From assembly GCA_031280335.1 (NCBI GenBank), contig JAITGZ010000183.1, positions 1 through 11,895 of the forward strand: a stretch of DNA of 11,895 bases. Reading direction: 5' to 3'. A program made the translations under genes and the position numbers. Source of the stretch: Deltaproteobacteria bacterium. Lineage in GTDB: Bacteria; Desulfobacterota; Desulfovibrionia; Desulfovibrionales; Desulfovibrionaceae. Under the pieces are notes generated by a model, which saw nothing but the letters and a program-made list of their open reading frames with translations, searched no databases and was not told the origin of the DNA. Each line of letters begins with the position of its first letter. Within the stretch, counting starts at the first letter, position 1. Positions 5,377 through 11,895 of this stretch are shown one piece after another.

Positions 5377-7821
5377 TCAACCCCCGGCCGGGTCCAGATC
5401 CAGAGTCAGATGAAAAGGTGAAGACGGTGGGATGGACCCGGCGGCAGCGGCATATACCGTGCGCATATCCTGCCAGCTTTGGCTTTTGAGCAAGCATTGG
5501 AAGCGCAGGCGGTTTTCGCGCAGGGGATGGGGGGCAGGGGCGGGACCCAGCATGGTTACCCCCAAAGAGGCTGCGGCAGCCTGGAGCTTTTCCGCCAGCT
5601 TAGACAACAACACCGCCCCGGCAATCCAGGTCCTGGGGTAGCTTAAACGCAGCATGGCCAGGCGGGTAAAGGGGGGGTAAAGACGTCTGCGCCGCCGCTC
5701 CAGCTCCTGCCTGTAGAAGCCTTCGTAGTCGTTTGTCAGCACATATGCCCAACAGTAATGACCAGGATCACGGGTTTGGATGATTACCCGTCCGGGGGTG
5801 TCTCCGCGTCCGGAACGGCCGGCGGCCTGCATAATCAGCTGAAAAACGCGCTCCGCCGCGTTGTAGTCCAGCATATTCAGCCCCAAATCCCCGTCCGCAA
5901 CGATCACCAGGCTGACCCTGGGAAAATGATGTCCTTTGGAAAGCATCTGGGTACCCACAAGTACATCCGCTTCTCCCCGGCCAAAGGCCGAAAGTATTTC
6001 TTCCGGCGCGCCCGATCTTGCGGCGCTGTCCCGATCCAGGCGCAAAACCCGTGTGCCTACGGGCAGAGAGCTGTTCAGTGATTCTTCCAGTTTTTCCGTG
6101 CCTTCACCCATGGGCAGGTAAGTCATGTTGCCGCAGCCAGCGCAGGGCTGCGGAAAATCCGCGCTATGGCCGCAATAATGGCAAAGCAATTTATCCTGCC
6201 TTTTGTGGTAAGTAAGGGATATTTCGCAGTTGGGGCAACGTGCGCTTTGCCCGCAGGACAGGCAGTACATGTTGGGGGCGAAACCACGCCGGTTGAGCAG
6301 GATGACCGCCTGCCCGCCCTGCTTTACACATGCGGCAAGTTCACGTGCGCTTTCAGGGGTAAGAATACCGCCCGGATTCACAGCGCGGCGCGAGAGAGGC
6401 TCCAGGCGCGCTTCCGGCAAGGAGCCTCCGCCAACGCGTTTTGTCAGCCTATGCAAATGAATGTGCCCTTGTTCCGCAGCATAAAAACTTTTCAAATCCG
6501 GGGTGGCCGAACCCAGGAGCAAGGGTATTTGCAGCCTGCCGGCGAGAAACCAGGCCAGTTCTTTGGCGCTGTAATTGAAGCGTTCATCCTGCTTGAAAGA
6601 AGCGTCATGCTCTTCATCCAGAATGATCAGCCCAAGATTGTCTATTTGCAAAAACAAGGCGGAACGTGCGCCAATAACCAGATAAGGGACATTGGTACGG
6701 GCCAGATCCTTAAAACAGGCTTCACGTCCGGCCGGGCTCTGGTCGCTGTGAAACAGGCGTGTGGGCAAGCATGGAAAGCGTTTTTCCGCATCATGTTTGA
6801 GTTTATTGGCCAGGGCCAGTTCAGGAGCCAAAAGCAGAACACTGCGCCCCTCCAGCAGCGTCCTGGCGGCCAGTTCCAAATATACGGCGGTCTTGCCGCT
6901 GCCGGTAACGCCGTATAGCAGGTGCGTTTCCGCCCGATGTCCTATGATTGCTTCCAAGCACAGGTTCATGGCTTCCCGTTGTTCCTGGTTCAAGGCGAAA
7001 GGCGGCGGGGTACGCAGCAAAGGGCCGTAGCGTCTGCGCCATGCGGTCGCGTCCACGCCCACGCCCGTCTTTGCCGTCTCTTCCCGGCGCAGTTCCAAAA
7101 GGCCGCGCTCCAGCAGAATTTTCAGGGAGGGGGCCATCTCCGCGCCCAAGTGCTTTAAAATTTGTTTACGACTTGCCCGGCTCCATTCAGCCATGAACTC
7201 CAATATTTTGATCTGTCTAGCTGCGGAAGGACGCACCGGCCAAGGCGGCGAAAGTTTAAGCCGGTAAAATTCTTCATCCGCGCTTTCCCGCAATTTGTAC
7301 ACCCGCCCATGTCCACTCCGCCAGAGTTCGGCCAGGCGCAAACGTTCTTCAGTGCTACTCCGGGCCAGAGCAGGCAAGTCCAAATCCAGCGGCGGGGTGC
7401 CTTCAGGAAAAAAATGCAGACGGAGCTTTAACGTGCGCAAACCGACAGGCAACATGGCGGCCAGGGTGCGCCCCAACGGCTGGGACTGACGCAGGGCAAG
7501 CTGGCGGGCGAACTCCAGGTAATTTTGCGTGAGCAAGGGGGCGTTTTCCAGAGGCCAGACTACCTCTTTGAGTATGAAACTTCCCGTTGCGGGGTTGTTC
7601 CGCTTGGCCGTGCTTTTTTGCCCCCCGGCCCAGGCAGAAAAAACGTCTGTTTCCAAAAGCAGGGCCGGACGCAGGGTTTTGCCCAGAGGAACGGCCAGGC
7701 GAAGGCCAGGCTGCCAGAACTCCACCCCAAAGCCGGAGGGTAAAGCGTAGGTCAGAATAGCAAAAGGCGGACTCAAAAGCGCCGCCTGGGCGACGAGGGG
7801 ATCATGCGCGATCATGCGCAA
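5377..7821 (-). CDS. priA: Primosomal protein N' (replication restart helicase PriA)
   Basis: An 814-aa superfamily 2 DNA helicase that reloads the replisome at stalled forks. Domains visible: N-terminal 3'-DNA-binding region (about 1-110) and winged-helix-like region (to about 270); Walker A GVTGSGKT at 304-311; DEEH box 402-405; SATPD at 438-442; an inserted zinc region with eight cysteines (C520, C523, C529, C532, C547, C550, C560, C563); motif V/VI with VGTQMLSKG at 622-630 and QAAGRSGRG at 665-673; and a C-terminal PriA domain with RLYPPFTRLAMLR. It is somewhat longer than the 732-aa E. coli protein and looks intact. The start is TTG at 7821 with AAGG nine nt upstream; ATG at 7815 (812 aa) is the alternative. 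It is divergent from mutM, with 86 bp between the two starts. Confidence 0.95.
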   Translation of the reverse strand: MRMIAHDPLVAQAALLSPPFAILTYALPSGFGVEFWQPGLRLAVPLGKTLRPALLLETDVFSAWAGGQKSTAKRNNPATGSFILKEVVWPLENAPLLTQNYLEFARQLALRQSQPLGRTLAAMLPVGLRTLKLRLHFFPEGTPPLDLDLPALARSSTEERLRLAELWRSGHGRVYKLRESADEEFYRLKLSPPWPVRPSAARQIKILEFMAEWSRASRKQILKHLGAEMAPSLKILLERGLLELRREETAKTGVGVDATAWRRRYGPLLRTPPPFALNQEQREAMNLCLEAIIGHRAETHLLYGVTGSGKTAVYLELAARTLLEGRSVLLLAPELALANKLKHDAEKRFPCLPTRLFHSDQSPAGREACFKDLARTNVPYLVIGARSALFLQIDNLGLIILDEEHDASFKQDERFNYSAKELAWFLAGRLQIPLLLGSATPDLKSFYAAEQGHIHLHRLTKRVGGGSLPEARLEPLSRRAVNPGGILTPESARELAACVKQGGQAVILLNRRGFAPNMYCLSCGQSARCPNCEISLTYHKRQDKLLCHYCGHSADFPQPCAGCGNMTYLPMGEGTEKLEESLNSSLPVGTRVLRLDRDSAARSGAPEEILSAFGRGEADVLVGTQMLSKGHHFPRVSLVIVADGDLGLNMLDYNAAERVFQLIMQAAGRSGRGDTPGRVIIQTRDPGHYCWAYVLTNDYEGFYRQELERRRRRLYPPFTRLAMLRLSYPRTWIAGAVLLSKLAEKLQAAAASLGVTMLGPAPAPHPLRENRLRFQCLLKSQSWQDMRTVYAAAAGSIPPSSPFHLTLDLDPAGG

Positions 7822-7907
7822 GACAGTTAGCCTTTTTTGAGGCGATTGAAAAGTTCCGCAAAAAAAATCATCTTGTAACCGTGGATGAAGTCATATATTT
7901 TTTGCAT
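7822..7907. promoter_or_regulatory. Divergent promoter region of priA and mutM
   Basis: This 86-bp gap must hold signals for both outward genes. On the right side, TATATT at 7894-7899 is a good -10 candidate only 8 nt from the mutM ATG, with TCTTGT at 7871-7876 as a poor -35. TTGAAA at 7846-7851 has no good partner -10. For priA, AAGG (leftward, near 7832) is the ribosome site. No clear operator is seen. Confidence 0.4.
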
Positions 7908-8750
7908 ATGCCTGAACTACCGGAAGTGGAAACCATTGCCAGAACCCTTACACCGCAGGTGGCGGGCCGCTGCATCAAGGCCGTAAGCCTTTTGAGCCCC
8001 AAGGCATTACAGACGGGCAGTGAGCTTATGCCCCGGCTGGAGGGAGCTGCCATCACCGGGGCGCGCCGCCGGGCCAAGCTTCTTTTGCTGGATGTACGGG
8101 ACAGCTCCGCTGCGCCGTTGATCCTGGCCTTTCACCTTAAAATGACCGGCCGCCTTTTTGTGCATCCGCCGGAGACGCCGCCGCCCAAGCACACCAAACT
8201 TATTTTGGAGTTATTCGCCCCTGATGGAACCGCAACTGAATCCCGGCTGTTTTTTGATGACGCACGTACCTTCGGCTATTGCCGGATCATGCGTCCGGAG
8301 GATCTGCCGGAGTGGCCTTTCTGGGCCGCCCTAGGCCCGGAGCCGCTGGAGCATAACGCGGGATTCCTTGCCGCCCGGCTGGAGGAAAGAAACGGACAGA
8401 TCAAAAGTCTGCTTTTGAACCAGAACGTCATTGCCGGCATAGGCAACATCTATGCCGACGAGTCGCTTTTTCGCGCCGGTATCCACCCTGAACGCAAAAG
8501 CAGCAGCATCGCACGCACGGATTTGGAAACTCTTATGCTCAAGGCGCAGGAGGTGCTGCGCGAAGCCATCGCCGCCTGCGGCAGTTCCATCCGCGACTAC
8601 CGGGATGCCGAAGGACGCGCCGGGGCTTTTCAAAACAGCTTTATGGTCTATGGCCGGGGGGGAGAGCCATGCAGGCGTTGCGGCAAGACCCTCAAGACCG
8701 GGCGCGTGGCCGGGCGGGGCACGGTATATTGCCGGACGTGTCAACAATGA
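7908..8750 (+). CDS. mutM: Formamidopyrimidine-DNA glycosylase (8-oxoguanine repair)
   Basis: A 280-aa bifunctional DNA glycosylase/AP lyase that removes oxidised purines such as 8-oxoguanine and cuts the abasic site. Seen: N-terminal MPELPEVETI with catalytic P2 and E3; K57 in RRRAKLLL; HLKMTG at 76-81; DDARTFG at 117-123, keeping the Arg and Phe of the void-filling triad; the helix-two-turn-helix block NQNVIAGIGNIYADE at 171-185; and a C-terminal zinc finger C255-x2-C258-x16-C275-x2-C278 with R270. All catalytic residues are present. The start must be ATG 7908 because Pro2 is the nucleophile; a GTG at 7881 would bury it. No Shine-Dalgarno lies before the ATG. The stop overlaps the next gene's ATG (ATGA). 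MutM is preferred over Nei because of the K57 and zinc-finger patterns. Confidence 0.95.
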   Translation: MPELPEVETIARTLTPQVAGRCIKAVSLLSPKALQTGSELMPRLEGAAITGARRRAKLLLLDVRDSSAAPLILAFHLKMTGRLFVHPPETPPPKHTKLILELFAPDGTATESRLFFDDARTFGYCRIMRPEDLPEWPFWAALGPEPLEHNAGFLAARLEERNGQIKSLLLNQNVIAGIGNIYADESLFRAGIHPERKSSSIARTDLETLMLKAQEVLREAIAACGSSIRDYRDAEGRAGAFQNSFMVYGRGGEPCRRCGKTLKTGRVAGRGTVYCRTCQQ

Positions 8751-11527
8751 ACGCCCTGACCGGTACGCATCTTGCCCCCCGCCCTTCGCGTCTGCTGCTC
8801 TGGCTGCGTGATTTGCTTCGCCAGGGGCTGATCCCGGCGGCGGTTTACGCCGCTGCCGCCGGCCATTTCAAACTTCAGCCCGACGCCGGGGAATGGCGGC
8901 TTTTCGCCGCACGTCTCTTCGCCATGCTGGCCGCCCTGTTGGCGGTCTGCGGCCTGATCTTTCTGGTGGCCTGGAACTGGGAAGACCTGCCGCCCGCAGG
9001 CAAATTCGCCCTGTTGGAAACGATCTTCGTCCTTTGCGGCCTATGGAGCTTTTGGCGCTGGAAAAAAACGGAGGCCCACGACAAAATCCTGGCCCTCTTC
9101 CTGGCCGCCCTGCTGGCCGGACCGCTCCTGGCCCTGTACGGCCAAGTTTACCAGACCGGGGCGGACGCCTGGGAGCTTTTTCGCGCCTGGGGGTTGCTGA
9201 CCCTTATCCTGGCCCCGGCGGGACGGAATACAGCCTTTTGGTTTCTAGCCTGGCTCACCGGCAGTCTGGCTGTGGCCCTGTATCTGTTTGAAAACCATGC
9301 CCTGCGTCCGGGATTTTTCTCTTGGCAGCTTATGATGGTTCCTTGCCTCATCCTGGTCATCTTCCAGTTCGTTCTGCTGGCCCTGAGCGAACTGCCGGGG
9401 CGAATCGCCCGCGAAACGTACCGCGCCTTTGACCCGCAGCGCCGGCTGCGCCGCCTCGTGGGCTGGACGGCCTTCTCCCTGCTTTCCTCTTGTCTGGGCA
9501 TGGACCAAATCTTGAGCGCATATGGAGAAACGACTACTCCCTATGACTTCTGGCCCTGGATCCTATATTTTATCTGCTCCGGGACGTCCCTTTATGTTTA
9601 TTATTGGAAAATACCGGATATATTTCTTCTTTCCTGCTCCATCCTGAGCGCCGCCTTTTTACTGGGCCAGCGGGTGGTCGTTGCCGCCATCCAGACCCAT
9701 GCCGGCCCTGATTCCTTGTTGCTCGTCGGGCTGTGCCTTATTGGCCTTGGCCTGGGCACGACCAAGCTCATCCTTTTTTTACGCCGCAATATGCGGGAGC
9801 GGGACGGGCGGGCGGAAGAAACAGCCGGGCAGGGGGAACATGGCGAAGCCAGGCCTCTTCCGGCTGAAGAGGAAGAACGCCGCATCCTGAGCGCCTGGCT
9901 GTTGGAGCGGGACGCTCTGCCCGCTCCGGCGCTGGAAGATTTTTTTCAACGAGACGCGGAAAAACAGGCGTACTCCGAACCTTGGTTCAGCGGCCTTTTC
10001 ACCCGCCTGATCATTCTGGTGGGGGCCGCGCTCCTGATATTTTTTATTATATTCATTAAGATGGACGGCGACGTGTATTGGCCGGTTCTTGTGTTGCTCT
10101 GCGCCGCCTCCGTTCTGGCGGATCGCAGCCTCTCGCCTGCCGCACGCCACACAGGGCGCGTCCTGGGCGTCTGCGCCTTGATTTATGCGTTACCCATGGC
10201 CTTTGAATTTTCACATATTATAAACCGATATGAACTGCTTTTGGCCGGAATCCTGACTTTTTTCTGGATTACGCGCCGCCATGCGGCAGACCAGACCGTG
10301 GCGGCAGTCGGCGCGCTGCTCTGCCTGGCTCTTTATCTAAAACCCTACGGCAGGGACAATCTTTTTCACTGGCTGCCCGATCCCCCTTACCTGTGGCACA
10401 ATCCACAGGATATCCTCTTTGCCCTGGTACTGCTCTTCGCCCTTTTTCAGCTCAACCGCGCGCCCAGGACGGAAAGCAATCCCGGACTACGCATCAGACT
10501 GGAGAGCGCGGCCTGGGGCGGACTGATTTTTTGCGTCATAGCGCTTTTATATGTTTATGGTCAGCAGTGTCTTTTTAACTTTTTACCCATGAGTTCCTAT
10601 TTAGACCACTTGCCGCTTTTCATCCTGGCCCGCCACACCCCGGCCCTGGCGCTGCTCCTGGCCGCCGCCGCCCTCTATGTAAAAACCCCTGCCGGGCGCG
10701 GGTTGATACCCCTCTGTGCCGCGCCATGTATAGCCATAACCTACTTCATGCCCATCTCCGGCCTGGGCCTGGCCCTGCTTTTTCTGGCCCGGGCCACACA
10801 ACGAAACCGTCTCTTTCATCTGGCCGCAGTCTGTATGGGGCTGGGCATCTTCACTTATTATTACTCCCTTGCCCTGCCTCTGCGCGACAAAGGGATCTTT
10901 TTGCTGGCTGCCGGCCTGGGTTTGCTTATGTTCGTTCCAGCCCTGCGCCGCCGATGTTCCCTTGTACCTCCCCTCCCTCTCCAACAGATGCGTCCCTCAC
11001 GCCTGCGTTTTTACATCGCCGTCATCCTGTTGCTTTTTTTGACCGGTTACAATCTTTCCATCCTGCAAAAAGAAAATCTGCTCCATAACGGACGCAGGGT
11101 CATTCTGGCTCTGGCCCCTGCTGACCCACGCTCGCTTATGCAGGGTGACTATATGAGCCTGAATTTTAGCATGGAAGACAATATCCGCGCAAAGCTGAAC
11201 AAAGAATCGCCCAGACGAGGCCTAGCCGTGCTGCGCCTGCGTACGGAAGAAGGATTTGAGGATGAGGGTGTTTTTGTTCGTATGCACGATGGCCGCCCCC
11301 TGGCCCGGGACGAAGCGCTACTGGAATTTAAAAATCAGTTGGACCTCCGCATAAAGATAAGCAGCGGCAGCTTCTTTTTCGAAGAAGGGCTGGATGCTCT
11401 CTATGCCGGAGCCCGCTACGCCGAGCTGCGCGTGGACGATGCCGGCCGGGCCATGATCAAAGCCCTGCTGGATCAGGACAAGATGCTCCTGAATAAAGAC
11501 CGTTTCAAGACCGAACCCATAGAATAA
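8747..11527 (+). CDS. DUF2157-DUF4401-GDYXXLXY fusion membrane protein
   Basis: A 926-aa polytopic membrane protein of unknown function. Three parts are visible: residues about 15-345, with many hydrophobic segments and a WNWEDLPPAGKFALLE signature, match DUF2157 proteins; a hydrophilic acidic linker (about 346-415, with EEEE at 374-377); a second membrane block, about 415-740, like DUF4401; and a C-terminal soluble domain from about 752 with one preceding membrane helix, containing LAPADPRSLMQGDYMSL, then FFFEEG and AELRVDDAGRA, which matches the GDYXXLXY family. These parts are often separate neighbouring genes; here they are one chain. The start at 8747 is chosen because its ATG overlaps the mutM stop (ATGA), suggesting coupling; an upstream in-frame ATG at 8669 lies inside mutM and adds residues unlike the family. 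Stop directly abuts the IS end. No function can be assigned. Confidence 0.82.
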   Translation: MNALTGTHLAPRPSRLLLWLRDLLRQGLIPAAVYAAAAGHFKLQPDAGEWRLFAARLFAMLAALLAVCGLIFLVAWNWEDLPPAGKFALLETIFVLCGLWSFWRWKKTEAHDKILALFLAALLAGPLLALYGQVYQTGADAWELFRAWGLLTLILAPAGRNTAFWFLAWLTGSLAVALYLFENHALRPGFFSWQLMMVPCLILVIFQFVLLALSELPGRIARETYRAFDPQRRLRRLVGWTAFSLLSSCLGMDQILSAYGETTTPYDFWPWILYFICSGTSLYVYYWKIPDIFLLSCSILSAAFLLGQRVVVAAIQTHAGPDSLLLVGLCLIGLGLGTTKLILFLRRNMRERDGRAEETAGQGEHGEARPLPAEEEERRILSAWLLERDALPAPALEDFFQRDAEKQAYSEPWFSGLFTRLIILVGAALLIFFIIFIKMDGDVYWPVLVLLCAASVLADRSLSPAARHTGRVLGVCALIYALPMAFEFSHIINRYELLLAGILTFFWITRRHAADQTVAAVGALLCLALYLKPYGRDNLFHWLPDPPYLWHNPQDILFALVLLFALFQLNRAPRTESNPGLRIRLESAAWGGLIFCVIALLYVYGQQCLFNFLPMSSYLDHLPLFILARHTPALALLLAAAALYVKTPAGRGLIPLCAAPCIAITYFMPISGLGLALLFLARATQRNRLFHLAAVCMGLGIFTYYYSLALPLRDKGIFLLAAGLGLLMFVPALRRRCSLVPPLPLQQMRPSRLRFYIAVILLLFLTGYNLSILQKENLLHNGRRVILALAPADPRSLMQGDYMSLNFSMEDNIRAKLNKESPRRGLAVLRLRTEEGFEDEGVFVRMHDGRPLARDEALLEFKNQLDLRIKISSGSFFFEEGLDALYAGARYAELRVDDAGRAMIKALLDQDKMLLNKDRFKTEPIE

Positions 11528-11895
11528 GTAGTCAGTCCTTAAAAAACATTTTCATCCTATTTCCCGACAAAGTTCCTTTGTAGGGCACATCACCGCACGG
11601 AGTAAAAAAAGGACAAAAAGCAGGCCGCGGGACACAGCATTCATCCATTTCCTGCAATTGAAGGCGGCAGCGGCCAGGAGCAGGTTGATCGCATCGCCGA
11701 CTGTGCCTTTGAGATAGTTGCGGGCAAGCCGGAAGTCGTTTTTTAGATGCCCGATAACCGGCTCAATGGCGCTGCTGCGGCCGAAGTTTTTTCTGGCTTT
11801 GCGTTTGAAGTGTTCCGTGGCCTTGGGGGATGGGGATTCAGGCAGGACTATCGCAGTACAGCCTACGCTGCTGCGTCCACGGAAACCTCGGTCGC
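11528..11895 (-). mobile_element. IS5-family insertion sequence, right (3') end, cut by window edge
   Basis: The sequence from about 11528 to the end holds the terminal part of an insertion sequence whose transposase is read leftward. The end proper is probably near GTAGTCAGTCC at 11528-11538, just after the TAA of the upstream gene. The inverted repeat and target duplication cannot be confirmed because the other end is outside the window. Confidence 0.6.
11552..11895 (-). CDS. IS5-family transposase, C-terminal part (5' end beyond window)
   Basis: An open frame on the reverse strand runs off the window edge and ends in TGA at 11552-11554 (113 residues visible). It begins DRGFRGRSSVG, contains the second catalytic Asp region, then RSSAIEPVIGHLKNDF followed by LARNYLKGTVGDAINLLLA, the glutamate-bearing C-terminal block characteristic of IS5-type DDE transposases (here I-E-P-V-I-G-H-L-K). 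The catalytic Glu is present. No frameshift or stop interrupts the visible part. The tail after RKWM (about 30 residues, Leu/Phe-rich) is longer than the conserved core. Whether the whole gene is intact cannot be judged. Confidence 0.8.
   Translation of the reverse strand, partial: DRGFRGRSSVGCTAIVLPESPSPKATEHFKRKARKNFGRSSAIEPVIGHLKNDFRLARNYLKGTVGDAINLLLAAAAFNCRKWMNAVSRGLLFVLFLLRAVMCPTKELCREIG

Noticed and set aside
5286..5489. 67-codon rightward frame with GTG start between the convergent genes
   Set aside because: It runs more than 110 bp into the 3' end of priA on the opposite strand, has a weak ribosome site and no family likeness; its Lys-rich first half alone is not enough.
6166..6918. 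250-codon rightward frame
   Set aside because: Antisense to the priA helicase core, where motifs are clear on the other strand.
8669..8746. Upstream ATG start for the fusion membrane protein
   Set aside because: It would extend into the mutM zinc-finger coding region; the added residues are charged and unlike the family, and the ATGA overlap at 8747 is a better start.
1..11895. CRISPR array, tRNA, rRNA, prophage or toxin-antitoxin/defence cassette
   Set aside because: No regularly spaced direct repeats, no tRNA- or rRNA-like sequence and no phage or defence-type protein motifs were seen.

Overview
The window looks like chromosome from a GC-moderate, anaerobic-type Proteobacterium/Desulfobacterota. 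A Desulfovibrio-like member of the Desulfovibrionaceae is my best guess. This rests on gene content (paired NapG/NapH-type iron-sulfur proteins, an NhaC/aminoacylase operon) and on the hairpin-rich intergenic repeats; it is an inference, because no rRNA or species marker is present. No tRNA, rRNA, CRISPR array or prophage was seen.

Layout. (1) Positions 134-2963 hold a leftward operon: a possible 15-codon leader ORF, an N-acyl-D-amino-acid deacylase-type amidohydrolase, and an NhaC-family Na+/H+ antiporter 15 bp downstream of it. A long GC-rich hairpin follows at 89-119. (2) Positions 2964-3606 form a roughly 640-bp divergent intergenic region. Its left half is an unusually dense chain of hairpins (about 3027-3282). 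Its right half is AT-rich and carries two operator-like inverted repeats and a candidate promoter for the rightward genes. (3) Positions 3607-5102 hold a rightward two-gene operon: a Tat-exported protein with four [4Fe-4S] motifs (NapG/MauM-like) and a polytopic membrane protein with two more (NapH-like). Together they would form a quinol-oxidising membrane electron-transfer module, but no terminal reductase is encoded here. (4) Positions 5103-5376 are a convergent gap with two hairpins. (5) priA (primosomal helicase, leftward) and mutM/fpg (8-oxoguanine DNA glycosylase, rightward) diverge from an 86-bp gap at 7822-7907. (6) mutM overlaps by 4 bp (ATGA) a 926-aa membrane protein that joins DUF2157, DUF4401 and GDYXXLXY-type domains in one chain. 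(7) From about 11528 to the window end lies the 3' end of an IS5-family insertion sequence, leftward, starting directly after that gene's stop codon.

How the genes fit together. The aminoacylase and NhaC protein are probably co-expressed for uptake or use of an N-acylated amino acid, or for coupling it to cation exchange. The NapG/NapH-like pair is a respiratory module with an unknown partner. PriA and MutM are housekeeping replication-restart and base-excision repair proteins. The large membrane protein has no known function. The rest of the IS lies beyond the window.
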